Source: Rhizobiaceae bacterium (GTDB lineage: Bacteria > Pseudomonadota > Alphaproteobacteria > Rhizobiales > Rhizobiaceae). Taken from it: a stretch of 64,000 nucleotides of DNA. A program made the position numbers and the translations under genes. The stretch spans positions 248,001-312,000 of the forward strand of contig JACVCH010000003.1 in NCBI GenBank assembly GCA_016742175.1, written 5' to 3'. The notes under the pieces are model-generated. The model was not told the DNA's origin. It saw only the letters and a program-made list of their open reading frames with translations, and made no database searches. How positions within the stretch are numbered: the first letter of the stretch is position 1; each line of letters starts with the position of its first letter. Of the stretch, positions 52,216-60,073 are shown in pieces.

Positions 52216-52503
52216 TCACTCGCACTTATCGCGCCGCCCGTTGCGGCTGCCCCACCAGACGGTGGACCGCCGGCGCCAGCGGCGAACCATGGCGAACTCG
52301 TAGGACAGGACGAGGATGCCGAGCGGCAGCATCCAGAAGCCGAGGATCGGCAGGAAGCCGAGAATGCCGCCGACCAGGAGCAGGACGCCGATCGAAATCC
52401 GCAGCATGCGCGACTGCGGCAGCGGGATATGTCGGCCGAAGACCGAAATACGCTGCTGGAAATCAGGCTCGGCCATCGGCGCGTCCTCGAGGGTGTGGGT
52501 CAT
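52216..52503 (-). CDS. Small inner-membrane protein
   Basis: 95 residues with two adjacent membrane helices (MLRISIGVLLLVGGILGFLP and ILGFWMLPLGILVLSY) followed by a basic tail (RRWRRRSTVWWG). The shape resembles the small PGPGW-type transmembrane proteins. ATGs at 52512 and 52503 are both possible; I chose the second. It lies between the secreted orphan and tRNA-Asn. Confidence 0.72.
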   Translation of the reverse strand: MTHTLEDAPMAEPDFQQRISVFGRHIPLPQSRMLRISIGVLLLVGGILGFLPILGFWMLPLGILVLSYEFAMVRRWRRRSTVWWGSRNGRRDKCE

Positions 52504-52632
52504 GTTTATCATCTAGGATAGATTGGGGCTGTTTCGGGGCTAACCCCCGAAATGCGCTGGCAAAGTTCCGCACCGTAACGCCTTTTGCGCCGGATCGATC
52601 CACTTTTCCTGCGGTTTTCGGCACGATGCGCT

Positions 52633-52661
52633 TTGCAAATCGAAAAACTGTTTGCTATAGG
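52633..52661 (+). promoter_or_regulatory. Sigma-70-type promoter of tRNA-Asn
   Basis: TTGCAA (52633-52638) and TATAGG (52656-52661) are spaced by 17 bases and lie 24 bases upstream of the tRNA. Because the element integrates in the 3' end of the gene, this promoter stays intact. Confidence 0.65.
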
Positions 52662-52685
52662 CACGCTCGTTCTCACGAGCATCGT

Positions 52686-52760
52686 TCCCCGGTAGCTCAG
52701 TGGTAGAGCAACCGGCTGTTAACCGGTTGGTCGCTGGTTCGAATCCGGCCCGGGGAGCCA
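52686..52760 (+). tRNA. tRNA-Asn (GTT), element integration site
   Basis: 75 bases with CCA. The acceptor TCCCCGG pairs with CCGGGGA, and the anticodon GTT is at 52718-52720. Its 3' part from 52716 is identical to the 45-bp copy at 63743-63787, so integration preserved an intact gene here. Confidence 0.97.
52716..52760 (+). repeat. attL: left copy of 45-bp direct repeat
   Basis: The repeat starts at CTGTTAAC in the anticodon arm and runs through the CCA end of tRNA-Asn. It is identical to 63743-63787; the bases on either side differ. Confidence 0.92.
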
Positions 52761-52809
52761 ACTTTTCCAAGGACTTAGGGCCAGTCGGAAAAGGTGCAGA
52801 ATTCCAAAA

Positions 52810-52827
52810 GGTACGGCATAGGTACGG
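52810..52827 (+). promoter_or_regulatory. Left-arm GGTACGG direct repeats (putative integrase arm sites)
   Basis: GGTACGG occurs at 52810-52816 and 52821-52827, 11 bases apart, just inside attL. Related GGTACG pairs lie near attR. Tyrosine integrases typically bind such short repeats next to the core site. Confidence 0.5.
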
Positions 52828-52840
52828 AAGGCGGTCACGC

Positions 52841-53188
52841 TTGAAACCGGTGAAGGCTACGGGAAAGCGCGGATCATGGTTCGCTCTCGTCGAAGACGAA
52901 TGGCTGCCTTGCGTGCATAAGCACTGGCTTAAGGGTCTGAACTATCACGATCCCCTGCTACGGCATGAGGGGTCCGTTGCTCCAAAAATCGCCGAACTCG
53001 TCGATTCAATTCGAGAGACAAAGAAAGTCGTCCTCACTGAAGACAAGGTCTCGATGACTGGCGACGGGAGTGTCGTAGGGTTCGATCGCTCTGCCTACAT
53101 AGCGGTCTTCGCGGTCGATGATGTCAGCTACAGCTTTGACGACGGCCTCAAGTTTCGCCTCACAGAGCGAATTCACAACTTGATTTGA
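52841..53188 (+). CDS. Hypothetical protein, left end of element
   Basis: 115 residues from a TTG at 52841 that has GGAAGG nine bases upstream; a GTG at 52850 is the alternative. It is the only plus-strand gene inside the element, convergent with the packaging operon. Sequence features: WFALVEDEWLPCVHKHWLKG near the N-terminus, then a mixed alpha/beta stretch. It resembles no family I know. Its position next to attL is where satellites often carry accessory cargo. Confidence 0.55.
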   Translation: MKPVKATGKRGSWFALVEDEWLPCVHKHWLKGLNYHDPLLRHEGSVAPKIAELVDSIRETKKVVLTEDKVSMTGDGSVVGFDRSAYIAVFAVDDVSYSFDDGLKFRLTERIHNLI

Positions 53189-53219
53189 TCTCAGGCGAGC
53201 GGTCGTCGCTCATTCGCCG

Positions 53220-53621
53220 TTAAAACTGTCCCCGACAAAAGCCGCTAGGTTCCTTTATCGCCTTGCACCATCCGCTGCAGAAGCGCTGATGCGAATAGTA
53301 GGCGTTGAACCACGTCCCGCAATGCTCGCAAGATTTCGGATGCGGTTGGCGGCCGACGCGCTTCTTGTATGCGGCCCTGCCCCGGCAGCGCGAGGAACAA
53401 TAGATGCGGTTGCCGTTCGTCTCGGCAGGGATAGGTGTGCGGCAAACCGGGCAAGGTGCCCTGATCGCCTTTTCATCGATATTGGCAAGCCGTTTGATAT
53501 CGACACGGTGCGCAATAGTGCATTTCCGGCTGCAATGCCTCGCGTCGGATCGCTTCGTCTCCAATGAGCCGCCGCACCACTCGCATTCCGGCCCGCGCAA
53601 TTCGTCGAGGCTTAGAACCAT
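53220..53621 (-). CDS. Triple zinc-knuckle protein
   Basis: 133 residues. Three consecutive CxxC...CxxxC units are seen: Cys13/16/30/34, Cys57/60/75/79 and Cys98/101/115/119. Each has the pattern CxxCG...(Y/F/H)CSxxC of a treble-clef or zinc-ribbon finger with basic residues after it. Such fingers usually bind nucleic acid. The start at 53621 overlaps the previous gene by ten bases, so the pair is coupled. No catalytic residues or family recognised. Confidence 0.72.
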   Translation of the reverse strand: MVLSLDELRGPECEWCGGSLETKRSDARHCSRKCTIAHRVDIKRLANIDEKAIRAPCPVCRTPIPAETNGNRIYCSSRCRGRAAYKKRVGRQPHPKSCEHCGTWFNAYYSHQRFCSGWCKAIKEPSGFCRGQF

Positions 53622-54112
53622 TGCGAATATCGCCTGGGGTTCACGATGGTGTTGACCAACCGCTCCTCGCTCATGGTGTGACGCCGCCCGATAATCTCGC
53701 GATGAGACTGCCCGCATAGGAAGCTACAGAACTTGAAGTGACCTTCCGGCAGCGGCTTGTGGCAGCGGATGCAGCGGGTGCGCTCGATCAGGGCGCCCGC
53801 ACCGTTCTGCACGTATTCCGGCTGGCCTTCGGCCCATGTCGGGCGACGAGCGCCGATGCGGTTGAGAGCCGTTGTCACGATCTCGACGGACAGCGAGTCG
53901 GCTTCGTGCCATTTCCAGCCCTCTAGACAGAGCTTGGAGCGCAAGGCGTGGCGGCAAGTGGCCTCGAATGCGAACGGGGTCGGATCTCCGGTCTTCAGGA
54001 TGGTGGCGACGGTATCGACAAGGTGACGGCGCCGATCGACATTGATTCGACGCGGGCGGGCGACGGGTCGCCTGATTTCGTGCGGTGGCGTCCATGACAG
54101 CCGAGACAGCAT
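53612..54112 (-). CDS. Hypothetical protein with one zinc knuckle
   Basis: 166 residues. The N-terminal ~100 are basic and helical. A single CxxC...CxxxC finger (Cys114/117/129/133, within CIRCHKPLPEGHFKFCSFLC) matches those in the following gene. It begins five bases after the portal stop, at the 3' end of the packaging operon. A role in DNA recognition or packaging is a guess based on position. Confidence 0.7.
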   Translation of the reverse strand: MLSRLSWTPPHEIRRPVARPRRINVDRRRHLVDTVATILKTGDPTPFAFEATCRHALRSKLCLEGWKWHEADSLSVEIVTTALNRIGARRPTWAEGQPEYVQNGAGALIERTRCIRCHKPLPEGHFKFCSFLCGQSHREIIGRRHTMSEERLVNTIVNPRRYSQWF

Positions 54113-54116
54113 CGCA

Positions 54117-55178
54117 CTACTCCGCCCAATCGATGAACTGCATCGCGTCCTTTACGGTCGCCGGGTCCAGTCCAGCCTCCTTTGCGGTTGCCATCGCCTG
54201 CAGCATCGTCGAGACGGCGCGGGCCTTGCCGCCGTGGTCGAATGCCTGCATCGGCCGCACCACGTCGATCGCGACCTCGCTGCCGATCTTGTCGGTCACT
54301 TCCTCGGCCATGATGTTCGCGATCGGCTGCAGGACAAGCTGCGCCAGGTGCCGCTGCGCTTCCCGTACAAGCGGGCCGGTGGTCGCGGGGTTCACAAGGC
54401 CGGGCAGGACGCCGAAGACGCCGTAGACCTCGCCCTTGGCGCTATTGAGCAGCTTGTCGGCAAGGGTGCGCTGCAAATCGGGCGATAGCTGATCGGGCGA
54501 CTTGCCAAGTTGCGGGTGCATACCGGCGCCAACCGCTTGCGCCACGCCCTCGATGACCAGCGTTGCGCCTCGGCGACCTCGAAAGCTCGACCGCATCGCA
54601 GCCATGTCGTCGGCCGAACCTTCGGGAACCGGGACGATCTGCGAGCCGAGCGGCGCGTCACGAAAGACATCGCGCAAGGCGGTTTCGACTTCCTCCAGCA
54701 ATTCCGCCGACAGGCGAGCGCGGCGCAAGGGTGCCGATCCGGCCCATGGCGTTGACGGGTCGACGCCGATGCGAAAGTGCAGGACTTCGGCCGCAAGCGC
54801 GGTCTGGGATCGACCGCCGCCGATTTCCGGGACGCTGATGCGATAGGCGCGCGGATCGCCGAACCTAGTCGACATATCCCAATCGGTTGCCGGGATGAGC
54901 CGATCGGCAATCAGGAAGACGACTTCGCCACGCAAGGCCAGCGAGCGCGCCGTCATCGCCATCGTGCGCCGGGTCAGAAGATCGGTGCCAGTCACGTCCG
55001 CAAGCGCAAGGCCGCTTTCCCAGAGCGAGACGGACGTTTGAACCGCTGCCGTGATCTCGGCGAGACCAGAATGGCCGCTAATCCAACTTTCGCGCGCCGC
55101 CATCAGCGCGGCGGTGTAGCCGACCGGGACAGAGCGGGTTTCGACAGGCTTGCGCCGGAAGATGTCGAGCATTCCCAT
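54117..55178 (-). CDS. Phage portal protein (HK97 family)
   Basis: 353 residues. The dodecameric portal forms the DNA gateway at one capsid vertex. The MGMLDIFRRKPVE start, a SLWESGLALADV segment and a C-terminal AQLVLQPIANIMAEEVTDKIG helix fit HK97-type portals, though it is shorter than the usual ~400. Its ATG overlaps the protease stop by one base (TGATG). In HK97-like phages the portal precedes the protease; here it comes last. Confidence 0.85.
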   Translation of the reverse strand: MGMLDIFRRKPVETRSVPVGYTAALMAARESWISGHSGLAEITAAVQTSVSLWESGLALADVTGTDLLTRRTMAMTARSLALRGEVVFLIADRLIPATDWDMSTRFGDPRAYRISVPEIGGGRSQTALAAEVLHFRIGVDPSTPWAGSAPLRRARLSAELLEEVETALRDVFRDAPLGSQIVPVPEGSADDMAAMRSSFRGRRGATLVIEGVAQAVGAGMHPQLGKSPDQLSPDLQRTLADKLLNSAKGEVYGVFGVLPGLVNPATTGPLVREAQRHLAQLVLQPIANIMAEEVTDKIGSEVAIDVVRPMQAFDHGGKARAVSTMLQAMATAKEAGLDPATVKDAMQFIDWAE

Positions 55179-55738
55179 CAGAGCCTCCAGCGGTTGAGCG
55201 GGTTGGTTTGTCTCGCCGTCGAGACATTGTCGGGACGTTCCGACAAATCCCATGCCCGCGCCTCGATCTGCGCAGCGGGATAGGCCGGGCGGGTGACTGC
55301 CGAGAGTTCGAACAGCGCCGCCGCCGTGACGGTTCGCAGCAAGCCCTTGGCGCGACGTTCGATCCGTTCGCCGCCATTGGTGATACGGAAGCCGGGCGAC
55401 AGGCCGCGAATGAGACCGGCGGCATGTGCAGCGAGGAAGTCACGCGCCCATGATGTCGAGCCGTCGATCGTGGCCTCGATCGTCAGCGCCTGATCGGTGT
55501 CGGATAGCTGCAGGGTGCCGGCCGCGCGGGACGCGAGCGGCTTGTTGTAATCGTGACCGGAAAGCAGGTGAATGTCTTCGCCCGCTTCGATCCGGCCTGC
55601 GAAGGCGCGAGGGGCGACGACTTCAAGCCGCCCCTCTGCCAGTTCGGTTTCGACGCCATAGGGGAACGTCGCGCGAAGGTGGGTTGCCCCGCCCTCGGTG
55701 CGCAGTTCCAATGCGCCGTGCGACGATCCCCAAAGCAT
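55178..55738 (-). CDS. HK97 family prohead protease
   Basis: 186 residues. It cleaves the capsid delta domain and scaffold during maturation. The S78-type fold is suggested by EVVAPRAFAG near the start, the catalytic-type His in LLSGHDYNKPLASR, and the later LFELSAVTRPAYPAAQI, a family hallmark. It overlaps both neighbours by one base (capsid stop and portal start). Confidence 0.87.
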   Translation of the reverse strand: MLWGSSHGALELRTEGGATHLRATFPYGVETELAEGRLEVVAPRAFAGRIEAGEDIHLLSGHDYNKPLASRAAGTLQLSDTDQALTIEATIDGSTSWARDFLAAHAAGLIRGLSPGFRITNGGERIERRAKGLLRTVTAAALFELSAVTRPAYPAAQIEARAWDLSERPDNVSTARQTNPLNRWRL

Positions 55739-56979
55739 CAGCCCGACACCATGCCGATGTCCGTCAGGATGCGCGTCTGCAGACCGCGCGGGACGGTAAA
55801 GTCCGCCGTGACGAGGCCAGTCAGGACAAGGGCGCCCGATGCCGCTTTCGTGTAGGGATCGCGGATCAGGTCGACGCCGCCATAAATGCCGAGATAGCCG
55901 GGCGCGATGCCCTGCACGGTCGCGGTCATGATCGCGGTTTCGTCCGGGATGACGTTGCTGATGGCCGGGGTGCCGACATGCTTGGTAAGGCGATCCCATT
56001 CGGAAACCGCCGTCCCGTCGATCAGCGTGTCGTCGAGTTCGGCCCAGATCGCCGGGTCAAAACCGAGATTGACTTGGCCTGCCGACGTGATGGCGTTCGC
56101 CTGCATGAAGGCAACGACTTCGGCCCGGAACGCGGCCCAGGTCGCTGCAGCCGAGACGGACGTGGACGCGATGCCGTAGGTCGCCGCGCCGGGGATAATG
56201 CCGAGCGGTTCGCCCGACGCGCCAGAGCCGTTGACGACGACACGATCAAGTTCAGCACCGATGACCGCATTCAGGTCGCGGCGGATGGCCGCTTCCAGCC
56301 CTTCGCCCGACTGTTTCAGCGCCTTGCGGCTGATGACCATTTGCGCGCCGCCGGTGTGATCGGGGTTCAAGCTGCGCTCGGCAGTCTGATATTCCGATGC
56401 CGCGCCGACATTGGCCAGTTCGGTGGTCTGCCAGCCGAAGACGGCGCCAGCGGTTGCGACCGGGAATGCGAGTTCGCCAGACGTGATGCTGATGCGCTGG
56501 ATGCCGAGACGTTCGGCAACGCTGCCCGGAAAGATGCGGTCGATGATCGGGCGAATGGTCTTCGGGTTCGGAACGTCCGCCGCGACGGTCTCGCCAGCGC
56601 GGGTTTCGAGAGCAGCCAGCGGAACCGGGATGCCCTGATAGCCGCCACGCGAGCGCAGTTCCTCGACGATCTCTTTCGTCGCGCCTTCAAGCGCCCTGCC
56701 CTCGTCGAGCGCAAAGGCGATCTGGCGAAGCTCGAACTTGCCGACCAGTTCCGCGTATTCGCGATCCGAGCGGGTTTCGAGATCAGCGCCGGCGTCTCGG
56801 CGTTCCTGATCCTCGGCAACGAGCGCCGCGCGATAGCGGGTTTCGTTGATGCGATATTCCGAGTCCATGGCTTCCATGGAGCGGGTTTCATCCTCGGACG
56901 GCTTGTCCTTGCCGACCAGTCCCGCAAGCGCTTGCCGGATTTCCGACTGGCGACGAGCGATTTTGACACTATCCAGCAT
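55738..56979 (-). CDS. HK97 family major capsid protein
   Basis: 413 residues. An N-terminal helical, coiled-coil-like delta region (residues ~1-105) precedes the HK97 fold, which shows QMVISRKALKQS, RDLNAVIGAELDRVVVNG and, near the end, LIRDPYTKAASGALVLTG. The C-terminal PRGLQTRILTDIGMV closes the fold. Coupled to the protease downstream; HNH upstream overlaps by 11 bases. Confidence 0.9.
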   Translation of the reverse strand: MLDSVKIARRQSEIRQALAGLVGKDKPSEDETRSMEAMDSEYRINETRYRAALVAEDQERRDAGADLETRSDREYAELVGKFELRQIAFALDEGRALEGATKEIVEELRSRGGYQGIPVPLAALETRAGETVAADVPNPKTIRPIIDRIFPGSVAERLGIQRISITSGELAFPVATAGAVFGWQTTELANVGAASEYQTAERSLNPDHTGGAQMVISRKALKQSGEGLEAAIRRDLNAVIGAELDRVVVNGSGASGEPLGIIPGAATYGIASTSVSAAATWAAFRAEVVAFMQANAITSAGQVNLGFDPAIWAELDDTLIDGTAVSEWDRLTKHVGTPAISNVIPDETAIMTATVQGIAPGYLGIYGGVDLIRDPYTKAASGALVLTGLVTADFTVPRGLQTRILTDIGMVSG

Positions 56980-57316
56980 TTGAGTTCTCCTTTTGCCGGG
57001 TTGAGACTGCCGTCATGGTTTCGACGACTGATGCCCACGCCCGGCGTTCCGGGGAGGGTTCGGGATGCCCGCACTCGATGCGGGTTTTTCGGGTGTGGCA
57101 GGGTGTGCAAAGGGTCTGCAGATTGCCCTTGTCGAAAGCGCGATCGGGCGCATTGCGAACCGGGCGCACGTGGTCGACCTCCAGCCGGCCGCGACGGGTG
57201 CCGCACGTGCGGCATTGCCAATTGTCGCGTTCCAGCACTTCCTGCCGAAGAACTTGCCAGCGGCGGGTTTTCAGGACCGGCCGGGAATAGCGGCGAAACT
57301 CGTCTCTCAGAGCCAT
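56969..57316 (-). CDS. HNH endonuclease
   Basis: 115 residues. The HNH core is complete: Cys35/Cys38 (CRTCG), Asp48-His49 (EVDHV), Asn65 (GNLQTLC), and Cys70/Cys73-His74. HNH proteins next to terminases assist cos-type cleavage and packaging. It overlaps TerL by ten bases and the capsid gene by 11. Confidence 0.92.
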   Translation of the reverse strand: MALRDEFRRYSRPVLKTRRWQVLRQEVLERDNWQCRTCGTRRGRLEVDHVRPVRNAPDRAFDKGNLQTLCTPCHTRKTRIECGHPEPSPERRAWASVVETMTAVSTRQKENSNAG

Positions 57317-58911
57317 GCCACCCTCGCTTTCCGGGTTGGCGCGGCCTTGCGGCGCATTCCCTCGGCAACAGCCAGGACGGTTGCTGCAGCCGCATCGATG
57401 CGACCAAGCGAGCGGGCCTTGGCGAGCTTGTGATTGTTGGCGGGGTCGACGAGCGTAATGGCGTCCGCAAATGCCGAGCGCAGCAACAGCGACGGCGCGA
57501 CCTTCAACTCCCCATCGAACAGAGCGCGGCGAAAGCGTTCGATGTCTTCCGAGCCATCACGCCATCCGAAGCCGCGCTGAATGAACGGGACGCGGGACAG
57601 ACCCGCCTTTTCGATCGCCTCGCAAAACTCTGCGAACCGGAACCGATCGCCGACGATGCAGGCGACATCAGAGCCGTCGAGGTGGCGAACGATCTGCGCC
57701 AGCCATGGACCGGGCGGCACGGTGGCCTCGCCCAGCACGGATAGCTCGCCGCGTTCCTGCATTTCGACATAGCGTCCAGAGACGCCATCAGAAGCGCCAC
57801 GATCGGCAAGCGAGGGAACAGCCGGGAAAGAGCCTAGCGCCTCCAGACGGCCCGTATCAGGCCAATAGAAGGCGGCTGCCGACATCGATCGGGAACCGCC
57901 GAGATCGACGCCGAGAATGCAAGGGCCCGAACGGGCGGGCAGATCATCGCCGGCGACTTCCGCCGACATCCATTCGTCGACGGTGACGAGCATCGAACGG
58001 TCTTCCGTCGACACGCGCTCATTGCGATTGAGATTGCGGAAGGACGACAGAGCGGAGCCGCCGCGAGCAATCGCGCGACGGGCCTGCCCTACCAGCCATT
58101 CAGGCGATGCGCCGATGCCCTCGGCAGCGCCGGGATTGGCGATCAAGAGGCTTTCGAGATCGTCGGCAGGAAGGCCGGGCGGCGGGCGATGTTCCTGCAC
58201 ATACGAACCGGGCGGCGGTTCATCCAGCCAGCGAGAGAACGTGTTGGCGTCGTCGGGCGCCGATGTCGAGATGATGAGCGCCCGGCCATCGCGCTTGCCG
58301 AGACCGGACAGGATGGCGTTTTCGAGATTGTCGCCCTTCTCGCGTTCCCATGCGGCCCGTTCGTCCATGATGGCGAGCGTCGGTGCGCCGCCGAGAATGG
58401 ACTTGCCATCAGCCGGGATCACGCGAACCAAGCCGCCGCCATTGGCCTGATATTCGACCTCTAGCTTGTAGCCGAACCGGACTTGGAAAAGCTCTTGTTC
58501 CTCCTCCGGCAAGCCCTGCATGAAGCCAACGACGAACTGAAAGGCGGTGCGGGCCTGATCGCGGTTGCGGGCAGCAAGGATGATTTCGCGCTTGGGCTGC
58601 GCGTCCCATTTCCCCATGACGCTGCCGAGCGCGATACCCGCCGCTAGAGCCGTCTTCGCATTGCCGCGACCGATCGACAGAACGCCGACCATGACATCGG
58701 GCGCCAGAGCGCCGCGAACGAACTTCTTCTGGTATTCAGCCAGGACAAGAGGATGCCCCGCGCGCGGTCCTTCCGGGACGTTCAGCGTCTCCAGAAACCC
58801 GATTGCCGCCTCGGCAATGTCGTGAGTGAAAAAAGAACAGTTCGACCGCCGGTCCCCCTTAGGAGACGATTTCCGGGCATTGGGACCAGTCTTGCGGGGC
58901 TTGCCTGTCAT
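57307..58911 (-). CDS. Terminase large subunit
   Basis: 534 residues, the ATPase-nuclease motor that packages DNA. The Walker A variant SIGRGNAKTA is at residues ~79-88, Walker B TLAIMDE at 178-184, and a nuclease-type acidic GVDLGG occurs near residue 330. No small-terminase gene is recognised upstream; the 166-residue and 133-residue finger proteins or the HNH could fill that role. It overlaps the connector gene by four bases. Confidence 0.9.
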   Translation of the reverse strand: MTGKPRKTGPNARKSSPKGDRRSNCSFFTHDIAEAAIGFLETLNVPEGPRAGHPLVLAEYQKKFVRGALAPDVMVGVLSIGRGNAKTALAAGIALGSVMGKWDAQPKREIILAARNRDQARTAFQFVVGFMQGLPEEEQELFQVRFGYKLEVEYQANGGGLVRVIPADGKSILGGAPTLAIMDERAAWEREKGDNLENAILSGLGKRDGRALIISTSAPDDANTFSRWLDEPPPGSYVQEHRPPPGLPADDLESLLIANPGAAEGIGASPEWLVGQARRAIARGGSALSSFRNLNRNERVSTEDRSMLVTVDEWMSAEVAGDDLPARSGPCILGVDLGGSRSMSAAAFYWPDTGRLEALGSFPAVPSLADRGASDGVSGRYVEMQERGELSVLGEATVPPGPWLAQIVRHLDGSDVACIVGDRFRFAEFCEAIEKAGLSRVPFIQRGFGWRDGSEDIERFRRALFDGELKVAPSLLLRSAFADAITLVDPANNHKLAKARSLGRIDAAAATVLAVAEGMRRKAAPTRKARVAWL

Positions 58912-59420
58912 GTCCGCACTCGTCGATATCGAGCGCAGATGCGGGCAGCGGCGACGCTTAGACCTTGCTCGCCATCGTCCGCCCCTCGCATGTCATAGAG
59001 CCGCGATGCGTGGTCGATGACGGCATACTGCAGATCGGCAGGGATATCGGATGGCTCGTCGCCATAGCCTGCCTCGTAGGACACGCTGACAGTGCCGGTG
59101 ATGTCGTCGGGGAACGTGAGTGCTGGATAGCGCCCTGCCGTCACAGCGCCGATGATTGGCTCGCCATCGATCGACACGACTGCATCAGGTGCGAGTGGGC
59201 CAACCGGCAAACGAATGGGATCGGTTGTCGCCTCTGCGCTGACGATGATCGTCTGCCGTAGCAACGCGATGTCGCAATAGGCTTCGATCTCATGGGTTGC
59301 CGTGCGCCCCATCAGTTGAAGGGCAGTGTCTTCGTCATCAGTATCGACGCGCGCATGAAGCTTGAGAGCTTCGAGATCAAAGGCGTCGGTGGCTGCAGCC
59401 GGGATGCGCACAAAGGCCAT
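58908..59420 (-). CDS. Head-tail connector protein (gp6-like)
   Basis: 170 residues from the ATG at 59420. ALKLHARVDTDDEDTALQ near the N-terminus is typical of HK97 gp6-type adaptor proteins that sit under the portal. It gives the capsid an interface for a tail even though no tail genes exist in the element, consistent with use of a helper's tail. It starts the overlapping packaging run. Confidence 0.8.
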   Translation of the reverse strand: MAFVRIPAAATDAFDLEALKLHARVDTDDEDTALQLMGRTATHEIEAYCDIALLRQTIIVSAEATTDPIRLPVGPLAPDAVVSIDGEPIIGAVTAGRYPALTFPDDITGTVSVSYEAGYGDEPSDIPADLQYAVIDHASRLYDMRGADDGEQGLSVAAARICARYRRVRT

Positions 59421-59476
59421 GGGTCGTTTCCGATTTGTGAACAATATATCGCATATCGTTCACTATTTTGCAACGA

Positions 59477-60073
59477 CTAGGCCGGTTCATCCACTTCTGA
59501 TTGACGCAATTCGCCTCGCATCAGCCTCGGCATGAGGGCATCGAAGTCGCCGGGGAAGACGCCATTATTCCGTAGGATTTGCAGTCCTTCGGCTTCCGAG
59601 CGGGGAGCCGGGATTAGTTCGTCTCTCGCGCGTGTGTGCGTATAGGGCAGTGCCTTTTCTTCATCAGCCGAGTTCGTATGGTTATGGTTATAATTGCCAT
59701 TGGCCCAACTATTAGCCGGGCTATTGGCTGGGCTATCCTGCTCGGCTTCCTTCTCCCAACGCTTGCGAGCGCCCTTCTTGCCCTTCCGAACATTGGCGAG
59801 GTGCGCGGCCTCGACTTCGTGTCGACGCTTGGCGAGCCGTTCCGGGGTCCAGTCGATGCCGAACAATTCCATCATCGTGTCGCGCAGATCGGCCCATCGT
59901 TCCGGGGTGACGCGGGCGATGCGAGCGAGACGATTATCGTCCTCGGGCAAGGCGCCGTGCTGCCAGAACGCGAACGACAAAAGCTGATAGACGCCAAATT
60001 CCTCCGCCGACAGGTGCGAGGTTTCCGACAATACGTCGCCGCAGCTTTGCGAGATAAAGGGAAGGACCGTCAT
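59477..60073 (-). CDS. DUF1376 / YdaU-like protein
   Basis: 198 residues. The DUF1376 opening (MTVLPFISQSCGDVLSETSH...EFGVYQLLSFAFWQ) is winged-helix-like, and these proteins lie in phage replication-initiation modules. The second half is basic then Asn/Ser-rich (KGKKGARKRWEKE; SPANSWANGNYNHNH) and probably disordered. It overlaps the Toprim gene by four bases. Confidence 0.82.
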   Translation of the reverse strand: MTVLPFISQSCGDVLSETSHLSAEEFGVYQLLSFAFWQHGALPEDDNRLARIARVTPERWADLRDTMMELFGIDWTPERLAKRRHEVEAAHLANVRKGKKGARKRWEKEAEQDSPANSPANSWANGNYNHNHTNSADEEKALPYTHTRARDELIPAPRSEAEGLQILRNNGVFPGDFDALMPRLMRGELRQSEVDEPA

